In this document: positions 1-12,100 of the stretch, one piece after another | How the letters are laid out: every line of letters begins with the position of its first letter | Numbering within the stretch: the stretch's first letter is position 1 | Source: Paraescarpia echinospica | Lineage: Eukaryota > Annelida > Polychaeta > Sabellida > Siboglinidae | DNA length: 64,000 nucleotides | Reading direction: 5' to 3' | Assembly: GCA_020002185.1 (NCBI GenBank) | Contig: CM034532.1 | Coordinates: 49,346,349 to 49,410,348, forward strand | Program-made: the position numbers and the translations under genes | Notes under the pieces: model-generated | What the model was told of the DNA's origin: nothing | Seen by the model: the letters and a program-made list of their open reading frames with translations, nothing else | Database searches by the model: none

Positions 1-1340
1 TTGACACAATTGATCATGACATATTATTACAAAAAACTAAATTATTATAGAATAAATGGTGCAGCACTAGATCTATGTAAAAACTACTTACACAATCGTA
101 AGCAATATGTAGAAATTGGTGATTACAAGTTGGAAGAAGCTGCCATAAACACTGATGTCCCACAAGGGTCTATTTTAGAACCCCTTCTATGTATTATATA
201 TATTAATGACATAATATTTTCCAGTGATCATTATTGTACATTTTTAGTACATTGAATAAATTCCAATCTCTGGATGGCCAAGTCCAAAATCAAAACATAA
301 ATAAAGAATTAGAAAATATATGCAGGTCGCTAAAGGCAAACAAACTTTCTCTTAACATTAAAAAAACTAAATTCATTGTAATTCACATGCCCCAAAAGGA
401 GATCGAACTTTCTATAATATAAATAGATGGGACAAATATTGAATGTGTACATGATTTTAATTTTTAGGTATCACCATAAACCAACACCTAAATTGGGACA
501 GCCATATAAACAAAACAGAGATTAAAATCAATAAAATAATTTGAATTTTAAATAAACTTAAACATGTATTACCTAAGAATACATTATCTATAATGTATAA
601 TTCGTTTATTCTTCCCAAGATTAATTATGGCATATTGGTGTAGGGTCATCAAGCCCATTGCATTTGTAAACTTCAAAAGAAAGCAGTGCGAATAGTTACT
701 TCAAGTGAATACAATTCTCACAGAGATCCCATCTTCAAAGAATATGAATTTCTTAAGTTTGATGACATCTATAGACTCCAACAGCTCAAATTGTATTACA
801 AAATTGATCAACAAGCTTATACCAGAATACTTCAGTTGTATTCCATACACATACAACTTTGCAATTCACCAATACAACACACGTACGTGGTAAAAACAAC
901 TTATTTATTCCCAGAGTTAATCATCAATATGCAAAAAAGTACATCGACACAACATTATACAAACTGTTAACAATAGTCCAAATATCATCCTTCATAAAAT
1001 TTCTACACCTAGCTTATATGGTTTTTCCACTTATACAAAAAATTACTTTATCAAGAATTATGTTGTCATATTCCTAACTATTACATCTGTCATTCTTAAA
1101 CTAGATATGACTTTGCATTTGTTTAAGCTAATTTATGTATACACATATATGTATGCGTGTATAGTTGATCACGTGATAATTATGTTACATCAGTAGGGTG
1201 GCTCCCATGATAGCAGCATATAATTGTCTTATTGGGAGCCTCCCTGACCTTACAATGAATATTAATTATATTGTAGTTTATAATGATGTGCTTATGATGG
1301 TCAAAATAAATACTGTCTGTCAGTCTTTCTGTCACTTATG
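1..1340 (+). mobile_element. 3' part of a decayed CR1/L2-like LINE
   Basis: Three reading frames together give the second half of a non-LTR reverse transcriptase. The region before 250 reads as the fingers/palm segment with a PQGS block. Positions 234-422 carry the KLSLNIKKTKF thumb-type motif, and 440-970 carry a region like LGITINQHLNWDSHI followed by the usual C-terminal helical part. Several frameshifts and stops break it, so it is dead. The 3' untranslated part has a hairpin at 1200-1240 (stem GGCTCCCA/TGGGAGCC) and a GGTCAAAATAAA-like end near 1300. The same hairpin recurs at 36509-36562 and 48881-48930. The element runs off the left edge of the window. The clade (CR1, L2 or Crack) is inferred, not proven. 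Confidence 0.75.
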
Positions 1341-2400
1341 TTCACTTATATTAAAAAATAATGTCATTTACTAAGACAATCATCTTAGCGTTAAGAACAT
1401 TCTTAGCCACTTCATGAAACCGGCCCCAGATGTGCAAGGATGTTATATATGTATATTTTTTCTAGAAACTATATACAAAATTGTTTTGCAACAACTGTTG
1501 TTCACTAAAATATGTATAGTTGAGCATGCAGTTAACATAAAACAAAACAATAATATTTTGTACTGGTGTGGCAGTTTATACCCCCTCCCCAGGTTCTTTC
1601 CTTCCTATGATCTATTGTATGGCACATTATTTATGCTATACACATAGCATAGGAGGGATACAATTCAACAGGCCTAGGCTATCATTAAAATATGTCATCA
1701 GTGGTAATCATAAAAAACATTAATTAATTTAAATAAAATTAATCAATTATTAATCATAATGATCAATTGTCAGTAAGAATGCCCGTTGTAAAAACAAATG
1801 TATTTAATTTTTGTTTTCAATACAGCTGCAGGTGTTAAAATAAATCTGCTGTAAAGGAAGAAGAGACGGACTAGGCAGCTGTAGATGTGAAGCCAAATTT
1901 AGGGTAACATCTAACTAGACCAGGGCAATCGCCGCGATCCGCTTTTTGTTTCCAGGCTACTCCGAAACAGGTGAAAGAATCCTCAAATATAATTTCTTTG
2001 TAACTGTCGGAACAGGTAGTTCTTATTAATGTGTGTCTGTTTATTAAACCGAAGTGCGCAATATGCCATTGCGTGATTATGGCAGTACGAAACGTCTTTA
2101 CGATGCCAGCATATGAGAGTATTCTATTATCGCCCAAAACATACCTCAATTCCACGACGCTCATTCAGCTGCACCGACATACATTTTGCACCGTACGATC
2201 TACACAATTATTATTAAAATACTCAGTTATCAATAACAACAGTTTTGTTTCCTTTCTGAAATATGTCATAGATATAGTATATGCATTTTCCTCATAATTG
2301 CATTGCATAATTTTTCTACTTCTTTCACATATAAATAATAAAGATAGGGTGATGTTCTGAAGTTGTATACATATAATTATTTACTTTAAAAGCAGTGTAA
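1341..2400. other. Intergenic stretch, no convincing gene
   Basis: AT-rich sequence. Near 1412-1428 there is a TTCATGAAACCGGCCCC stretch of a kind often seen at the ends of short dispersed repeats; related sequence occurs near 42290-42375 and 62575-62645. A minus-strand open stretch at 1871-2164 (97 codons, more GC-rich than its surroundings) could be an isolated exon. I do not recognise it, and it has no clear splice partners. Confidence 0.4.
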
Positions 2401-5310
2401 AGTCCCGGTGTAAAGATATTGGACAGAGGGTTTCCATCCCGTAGTATTACTGGGTTCACTACATTTAACATATTTATGGGATATTTTATTTCACCTGGCA
2501 TATAGACACTTAATGAACTAAACATTATGGTAGAAGATATTGACCCTCACATAATAGGTATAACCGAATCATGGGCAACCACCGATATATCAGATGCCGA
2601 ATTGGGACTGACAGGATATGTAATGTTTAGGAAAGATAGAATAGGAAGAAGGGGAGGTGGAGTTATTTTATATATTAAAGAATCTATCCAGGCTTATGAA
2701 ATAAAATTAGACAGAGAAGCAGATTGCGAAGAAGCTGTTTGGTGTAACATAGTTACAGGAAACTCAACGTTAACGGTTGGATTAGTTTATCGAAGTCCAA
2801 ACATAAGCATAGAAGAGAATGAAAAAATACAAAACGCTATAAGGGAAGTGAGCAAACGGGACTGTGTTATTATGGGGGATTTTAACCATGGGCATATAAA
2901 ATGGAAATCTCTACAGAGTATGGGTAGTGAGGACCACAAGTTTTTAGTTTTAGTACAAGATAGTTTCCTTTCTCAACATGTACTAGAACCAACCAGGGGA
3001 GAGAATGTGTTAGACTTAGTTTTGTCCTCACAGAATGAATTAGTTGACAATGTTAAATTATGTGAGCCTCTTGGAAGTAGTGATCACAACCAGATACATT
3101 TTACCATTAAAGTAAAATCAGAAAGAAATAATAAAAAGCAGTTCAGGAGAAATTTCCACAAAGGAAGATATAAGGAAATGAGGAAATATTTAGCAAAGAT
3201 AGACTGGAATAATACACTGAAAAATAAGACAACAACAGAATGCTGGAATATCTTAAAGAATGAAATAGAGTGCATCGTAGATAAATTTGTTCCCTTCAAA
3301 AAACAAGGGAAACGGACCAGAAAGAAATACTTATTGAAAGAAGCCATTAGAAAATTAAGTATAAACAAATGATGTGGAAGTCATATAGACGTACTGGAAA
3401 TGACGAAGACTACAACATTTATAAAGAAGCACTAAACCAAGCTACAGCTGAAATTAGAAATTCAAAGAGAAGCTATGAACATAAATTAGCTTGTAATATA
3501 AAACATGACAGCAAGAGTTTTTATGCGTATGTTCGAAGCAAACAGAAAGTTCAGGATAAGGTCGGTCCTCTAGAAGATAGTGCTGGAAATATAATATCAG
3601 AAGGATTCTTAATGGCTGAATACCTAAATGAGTATTTTAGTTCAGTGTTTACCAGAGAAGACACTAGTTCACTGCCAGTACCAGAGGCTAAGTTCAAGGG
3701 GGCAGAATCAGACTATGACAGTTAATTGTAACCCCAGAAATGGTAGCTAAGAAAATTAGGGCTATGAAAGAAAATAAATCACCTGGAGTGGATGGTATTC
3801 CACCCAAACTACTAGTGGAAATTGTAGAACAAATTAGCATACCGCTTGCAACAGTTTTCAACTTGTCATTAGAAGAGGGAGTGGTTCCTTTAGAATGGAA
3901 AGAAGCAAACATTATACCGTTATTTAAAAAGGTTCGAGAAACAAGTCAAATAATTATAGACCAGTTAGTTTAACATCGGTGATTTGTAAATTATTAGAAA
4001 GACTAATTAAAGATCACATGGTGGATTTTCTTGTTAAACATAACTTGATAAACCCATCTCAACATGGGTTTCTAAAAGCGAGGTAATGCTTAACAAATAT
4101 GTTATGTTTTTGGGAAGATATCACTAAGTGGGTAGATGATGGATCACCAGTAGATATCATCTACTTAGATTTTCAAAAAGCTTTCGACAAAGTGCCACAT
4201 CAGAGATTACTGCTTAAACTAAAGCCCATGGCATAGGAAATGGTATAATTAACTGGATAGAAAAATGGCTGATTGACAGAAGACAACGGGTAGTTGTTGA
4301 TGGGGAGGCTTCAAACTGGAAATCAGTTTTGAGTGGGGTTCCACAGGGATCATTACTGGGACCTATATTATTCTTAATATATATAAACAATTTGGACGAT
4401 GATATAGCTAGCAAGGTGTTGAAATTTGCAGATGATACAAAAGTGTTTAGAAGGATTGAAAGTGATGGTGATAGACAGCATTTACAAGATGATCTTGACA
4501 GGTTGATCAAATGGTCTGAAAAGTGGCAAATGTTGTTCAATTTTGGGAAATGTAAATGCCTTCACACAGGACATAGGAACGAATATGTAGAATATACAAT
4601 GGGGGGAACTGTACTAAGTACTACTGTAAAAGAAAAGACTTAGGGCTGACAATTAGTGCTGACATGAAGGTTTCAGAGCAGTGTGGAATTGCAGCTTCAA
4701 AGGGAAATCAAATCCTTGGATTGATTAGGCGAAATATAGCATATAAAGAAAAGGAACTAATAATACCACTGTACAAAACAATAGTTAGGCCTCATTTAGA
4801 ATATTGTATACAAGCGTGGAGGCCATACCGCAAGAAGGACATAGATATGCTAGAAAGAGTACAGAGGAGAGCGACTAAAATGATACCAAAACTGAGGGAT
4901 CTTAGTTATGAAAAAAGCCTAAAAGAATGTGGCTTAACAACACTAGAGACCAGGAGATTGAGAGGAGATCAGATAGAAGTGTTTAAAATATTGAATGGTT
5001 ATGAAAATATTGATAAAAATATGTTTTTTTCAGTTAAGAAAGATAGAAAGACTAGAGGACATGAAGTTGCATTAGTAAAGGAGCAGTGTAGATTAGACGT
5101 GAGAAAGTTCTCATTTTCACAAAGGACTGTGAATGAATGGAACAGATTATCTGATGATTGTGTGGGTGCTAGTAGTGTGAATATGTTTAAAAATAAAATC
5201 GACACATACCTCAGAAGGGCTGGATATATGTAGATAAAAGGGTTGGACTCTCGATAAGCCAAAGGGCTTCCTTGTCCACCTGCCATCTAGAGTTAATTCT
5301 CTGGATGGCA
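2400..5310 (+). mobile_element. CR1-like LINE with endonuclease and reverse transcriptase, 5'-truncated and frameshifted
   Basis: The first open segment (2527-3372) is an APE-type endonuclease domain: IIGITESW near the start, GGGVILYI, an MGDFNH metal-site block and a SSDHNQ catalytic histidine block. Segments at 3369-3725 and 3740-3973 are the linker and start of the reverse transcriptase (KSPGVDGIPPKLL). Segments at 4140-4643 carry FQKAFDKVPH, a VPQGSLLGPILF block and the FADDT active site. 4664-5233 is the C-terminal region ending in EWNRLSDDCV. At least four frame changes and one stop separate these pieces, so no product can be made. The amino end of the endonuclease is missing or unreadable. 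Confidence 0.88.
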
Positions 5311-5611
5311 ATCTTGTTAAATCTAGGTAGAAAGGACTTACGACTTTCAGTGTTTCCCTTATGAAAATATACTACGGTAACAAAAACATGATATACAATA
5401 ATGCTTTGAACCAGGTAAACCATGGTATACCTTGATGAAATACTATGGTATATACCATTATGTTTGAAACAGGTAAACCATAATAAAATTCCTTGGTAAA
5501 CTATGATAAATCATGATAAACTATATGGAATTTCATGTAGTATGGTATAACATAGTAGATTACTGTAACAGTCATCCAAAAGCAATTGGCAAAGTGGGGA
5601 TGAAAAAAATT

Positions 5612-5692
5612 GTCCATGATGGTTGCAGGTTGAATCTCATTTCTCTTGAGTGACAGTCCAGTGCTCTACCAACTGAGATACCATTCCCCATG
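5612..5692 (-). repeat. tRNA-like SINE head or tRNA pseudogene
   Basis: On the minus strand the sequence has an A-box-like TATCTCAGTTGGTAGAGCA followed about 40 bases later by a B-box-like GAGATTCAACC. The spacing is that of a tRNA. Flanking bases do not form a full acceptor stem and the B box departs from GGTTCGAATCC. A tRNA-derived SINE head is therefore more likely than a working tRNA gene. Confidence 0.5.
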
Positions 5693-6104
5693 TGTGGAAT
5701 GGTTAAATTTAGGAATTTAACTGTTAGAAATACACAAAGGCAGCTGTATCACTGTGAAGGGGCAACACCGTTCTTTAATTACATATATTTACTTGGGAAT
5801 AACTTTGCAAAACAATGTTTCAGTGTTTACCAGTTTAGAACACTTTAAGATAGCTACTTAAGGCAATTATATATACCTTTTGTTTCAAATGTTTTGTATC
5901 AAGTGTAAATTTAAGAACGTGTCAGATGTTTTAATTTGTTTTCTATGAGTTATTGCTATGAATTCCTAACATCTGTCATTCCTACATAAATTTCCGAAAA
6001 CAAACATAATCAGAGTGTGAGTTTATATAATGAATTGCTCATGTATTGAAACACCATCTGGCTTCATTTCCTTTCACAGGTAAACAGATGAAAGAACGTT
6101 TAAA

Positions 6105-9100
6105 ATGGACGCCTTCGAAGTGTTGCTATGGAAACTGAGAAGTCGACCGGCAAAGCGACTTTGCTATTATTGTCTGATTGGCTTTCTCCTTGTCCTCATC
6201 ATCAGATACCTGACAAGTACTCAGCCAGACTTGGTAAACATCTATGTCCTCTTTTTTTAAATGTGAAACATTTGTAATATGTGTGTGTTTGGTTGCAAAG
6301 AGAAATGTAACTTACATGTCTTCAATACTCATGATATGGCCTGGCCACATACGTATATATACACAAAAAATGGGTGAATTAAAAGAAATTTGTGTATATA
6401 TACACAAATTTCTTTTAATTCACCCATCCTCTTGTTATACATGTATCCACAATACCCCGCTGCCCTATATGTCCCCAGTATCCCTCATCACAATACCCTG
6501 CTGCCCTATATACCCCCAGTATCCCCCATATCACAATAACCTGCTGCCCTATATGTCCCCAGTATCCCCCATATCACAATACCCCGCTGCCTTATGTGTC
6601 CCTCCATATCACAATACCCCGCTGCCCTATATACCCCCAGTATCCCCCATATCACAATACCCCGCTGCCTTATGTGTCCCTCCATATCACAATACCCCGC
6701 TGCCCTATATACCCCCAGTATCCCCCATATCACAATACCCCGCTGCCCTATATGTCCCCAGTGTCCCCCATATCACAATGCCCCGCTGCCCTATATGTCC
6801 CCAGTGTCCCCCATATCAAAATACCCTCTGGAACCTTGATACTGGCGCATAAGTTATCCTCACAATGGCACTTAAAGAGTTGTTCACATTTGTCATATAA
6901 CGTTTCGCTTATGATGCATACTAAGCAAAGGACATAATAACAACCATAATTATCATATTTACAGACACTTATTTAAAGGAAATAAAAATAAGGCATTAGC
7001 TAAAATCTTTTTTCAATGTGTACACACAGTTTAACCTTGTATGTAACATTTGACAACACTAAAAAAATACAGAAAAATACATTTGTAGCATAAATTCGGT
7101 TTTAAACCCGTCTGTGTAGCGATTCCCGCGGAAAATAAAATTTAATGAGCTAGGTGATCACGTGGTATCGGGACGTCACTTATGACCCACACTCTCATCA
7201 GGCCGACCCTTTCCATGCATTCAGAGCATGTTTACAAGTATAGCTTTTGGGTCGAAACGAGCGTCAGAATGAGTTATTGTGCAATATTCCGATGAAATAC
7301 AAACACTAGTCATCATAGACGAACAAGCAGTTATCTTACCGTTCCACATGAATCGAATTTTATTCAAAACAATGAATGCGAATGTGCCTACAAGTCGACT
7401 AGGTTTCGCCGAGCCTGGGCTCGTTTTTAGAATAATTATATCGAATGCAACCAACGAGAGATAATCTACACCAATAAACATACATAGCAAACATATATTG
7501 TATCCAGCTACAGAAAGTAACATGTATAATCTCATAATATCACTAGAATATCGATGTATGACGGAGGAGTTGTTCAATTTATCATAGCAACTTAAATCAG
7601 TCAGTGAATTTCTATTGGTCCTGTTAGCTCGGTTGGTAAAGGCGTTGGTTCCTTAGCGTTTATTTTGCAATCGGGCGACGCCGGTTCAAACCCCACACCA
7701 AACCATTGAATTTGTTTACACTTTTTTGGTTTATGTTTTCACGAAGTAATATAAACCAAATCATTTTTATACTATGATGCACTGTTTATAAATATTTTGG
7801 TAGTAATTATTTATTCGCCACAAAAAATGAAAATATGGGAATTATATAATGATTTTCTAAATTTTAGTCATCCAAATAAATACAATGTAATGGATATATA
7901 ATTTATTAATTGTATATATATATTGTACGGTAATATATTGTAATTATATATGTGAAAACAAATGGTGATCTGTCTGAATAAATAAAATTTAGAAACATCG
8001 CGTTATATATAATTACCATATTTTAATTTTTGTGGCGAATAAATAATTACTTCCAAAATATTTACAAACAGTGTATCATAGTATAAAAAAATGATTTGGT
8101 TTATATTACTTTGCGAAAACATAAACAAAAAAAAATCAACGGTTTGGTGTGGGGTTTGAACCGGCGTCACCCGATTGCAAACTAAATGCTAAGGAACCAA
8201 CGCCTTTACTAACTGAGCTAGCAGGGCCGACAGAAATTTACTCACTGATTTAAGTTGTTATGATACAACTCCTCCTTCATACATCGATATTCTACTGATA
8301 TTATGAGATTATACACGTTACTTTCTGTAGCTGGATACGATATATGTTTGCTATGTATGTTTATTGGTGTAGATTATCTCTTGTTGGTTGCATTCGATAT
8401 AATTATTCTGAAAATGAGCCCAAGCTCGGCAAAACCTAGTCGACTTGTAGGCACATTCGCATTCATCGTTTTGAATAAAATTTGATTCATGTGGAATGGT
8501 AAGATAACTGCTTGTTCCTCTATGATGACTAGTGTTTGTATTTCATCGGAATATTGCACAATAACTCATTCTGACGCTCGTTTCGACCCAAAAGCTATAC
8601 TTGTAAACATGCTCTGAATGCATGGAAAGGGTCGGCCTGATGCGAGTGTGGGTCATAAGTGACGTCACATCTCGGCATCCCGAAAAGCGCGCCAAAAATA
8701 TGCATATTCGAAAATGTCCGGATGTACAGCATTAAATGTGGAATTTGTAATTCATTGATTTTTTTGATTGTTTTTGGCTTGGTGGACATGGAAATAGATA
8801 GCAGGATGTAATATAACATGAATTCAAGCCATAAATGTTTTATTCCCTTTAAAACCACCATGGTTATACAGTTCATGTGCAATCTACATGTTTTTAAATA
8901 CTTACTCATCTACCCTTGATCCCCTTCCATACGCTGTGTACAAATGGGATAATGTCAAAATTGTCGAAAATTTTAGCAGCGAACATGGTTTGAAATGCAA
9001 CTCAAAAGTATGTCTGTTAAAAAGTAACCCAAACGTGTCTTAAAAATTTACTCGAAACTGTGTCCATTGAAAAGTAACCCAAAATTGTCTATGGTGAACT

Positions 9101-12100
9101 AACCTAAATATATGTCCAATGAAAAGTGAACTGAAAATATCCTGTTTGTATCCGATAACCATCTTTATGCAGGAGATCATTGCGGCTGACACTGGTGACC
9201 GAGCTTATCGAAGAGTTGCCACGCATAGCAAGTGGATCGTTGCAACAACAATAAATCGCCCAACCAAGTCCCTGGTCGCTCTTAGTCAACTGACGGACTG
9301 GAAGATGGTGGTTGTTGGCGATCGCTTGACTCCGAGAGATTGGGCGTAAGTGCTTCAACAAGAACACATGTGGCCAGCCACTGCAAACTGTGTATTAAGT
9401 CGCACAGGCTTATTTTGTACACAAGCCAAAAATAGCTGTGATGACTATATAACATGTCATATTTATACATGTATAAAAGTTGTGTCAAACATCAAAGAAA
9501 CGGGTGAGTAATTGTTGCACAAACATTGTTTGACATTCACTGTCTATTGTATCAGGCAACATGGGGTCTGCGCATATATAAACCATGGCTCCCAATTTTG
9601 ACATGTATCTAACAAAATTAATAAAATACATAAACTGAAGGTTATTATGGTTTATGCTTTTTATAAATGTTATCAGTCATAAAAAGAAAATAGTATGTGT
9701 TATTGCTTAGCTAAACGCATGTATTACACACTAGCCAAGTTGCACGGCTTTGTATGGGAGAAAAGGAAATTGTCCAGATAAAGCCTAAATTCCAGTTCTT
9801 TAATGTGGGCTGTCTATTCCTCATTTATAAATACAATGTTCTTGATATTAGAACAAATATATTGACAGTATGCTGCCAGACAAATTGTGTTTAATAAACC
9901 AAAAATGCTGTTTATCATTTGAATGTTGCACCAGCGAAATGTTCAAATTGTATAAGACATATCATTTTGTAAACAGCTAATATTGGCACATATTGTGGAG
10001 ACACGCATCCCTAATCGCAAATACCTTTGAAGTTGGATAGTTCCCACACTCCTGACAACAAGTTGGGACAGAGTACAACTGATTCTTCAAACTTTGTGCT
10101 AATAATTAGGTAAAGGAACAGACAACCTCACTTTAAAACATGACATCCCTTGTTCACCATTTTGTAGTTTTATCCATGTCCTGCACAATTATTTTATGTT
10201 ACAGTATACCTGGAGTTGTCTTTCTTGATGTGGCTGCCCAAAAGGCACTCGGATACAGAACCACTCGTCTGTTACCATATGACAGTTACACAAGGAAAAC
10301 AGTTGGCTATCTCTATGCAATTGAGGTAAATAAACTGCTTTAAATGTCTCACATTAACGAAGACATTGTTTTCTAGGCAGCTGGAGGCATCTTGTTGTAG
10401 TATGTTCTTTCTAGTCTTATGCTAATCATCCTGTGTTCAGTGAGATTCTCAGTATGATGTACAGACTGAGTCAATATTGCTTCTTTACTATTATATACTT
10501 AATTAGATTTGAAAATGGATAATACCATTAGTATTGACCGGATCAAAACAAATGGAAATGTTGACTTTAGAAAGTTGTACAATGAAATTAATCATTATGA
10601 AGATGACATGTGTCATGATTCTCCCTTCTCACTAAATACCAATGATTGTAAATATTGATGTCATTTATCGTCCTAACTCCTCCTCGTGCAGATAGCGATA
10701 TGTTTATAAGTAAAATAATAGAAATACAGGATAACAATTCAAATGAAAATAAAGTTGCATATTTAATGAGCGATTATAACATTAATTTGCTAATTCATAA
10801 TACCCATCCAAAAACCAATGACTTCATAGATAACGTATTAACCCAAGGATTTGTTCCGCATATAACCAAACCAACACGAATAACATCATATTCGGCAACA
10901 CTTATAGACCACTTACATTCAAATTGTTTTCATTCTAGTTATGAATCGGGGATTAGTGTTAATGTTTTAGGCGAACATTTTGAAATATTTCATATAATAT
11001 ATGGTACACCTTGTCCACAAAAATAGGTGCATAAGCAGGTACAACAGTTGACCAAAAACAACATTTTATCATTTAGAAATCTATTAGCTAAGGCTGATTA
11101 CTCAACTGTATTATCCACTGCCAATGCGAATGAAACTTATGATAATTTTATGATAATATACAAGTCACTTTTCGAAGTATCCTGTCCAATTAAATCTGTG
11201 AAAGTTAAGAAAAGATACGTTAAAAGAGAACCTTGGATTACATCAGGCATATTGACTTCATCTCTAATTAAAGCAAAGTTACATCGAAAGAAATTAAATA
11301 GGCTTAATCCCGAAATGATCAATAAATATAAAGAATAATTAAAAGAGCAGCAAAAAGTGCTTATACAGAAATGACAGATGAACGTAAGCACAATATCAAA
11401 GAAACATGGGCTGTACAACGACAAGCAATACGTAAACAAAAAGAATTCTCCAAACTACCTGAAACCTTCATCATAAACGGATAAGAGAAATCAAATCTAA
11501 ACCAAATTACAGAAGAATTTAATAACTTTTTATTGGAATAGGTAAATCGATAAATGACTCAATAGCTCTTCGTGTTAAGGGAGTAAAGTGTAAAGCGCTT
11601 TGAGCAGTCCTCAGGACTGGATACTGCGCTATATAAGAACTTTATAATTAACTCAACGTCTTTGTATTTATTATCTTTTGCGGGATGTCACAACCAGGTA
11701 CTCATGTTGACACTTTAATTGACACCATAAACCAAGAATTAATACATTTGTACAACTGCCTGTGTGCCAATAAATTGTCATTAAATATTAAAAAGACAAA
11801 CTTTTGTATATTTTTTTGGTATTATTTGTATATAAGTTTTTATGAATACATATTGATAAACATTTAACATGTAATCAACATAATCAGTTATAAAATATCT
11901 AGAGCAATTTTTGCAATTAATAGAACGAAAAAAATTTTGCCACACAATGCTTTAAAAACTCTGTATTATACCTTAATTCAAAGTCATTTAACTTACGGTG
12001 TACAAGTATGGGGCAATGAAAATACAATAAGAAATTTTACAATAACGTGCTATAGGAATAATTCACAAAAATATAGAGAAGTCACACCGATCCTATTTTT

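Noticed and set aside
6244..6937. Open frames rich in YPQYPPYHN and CPICPQCP
   Set aside because: Products of the CCCCGCTGCC minisatellite, open on both strands and in several frames.
7619..7700. Functional tRNA gene
   Set aside because: A and B boxes are present, but acceptor and anticodon stems do not pair well and the block is duplicated inside an inverted-repeat element.
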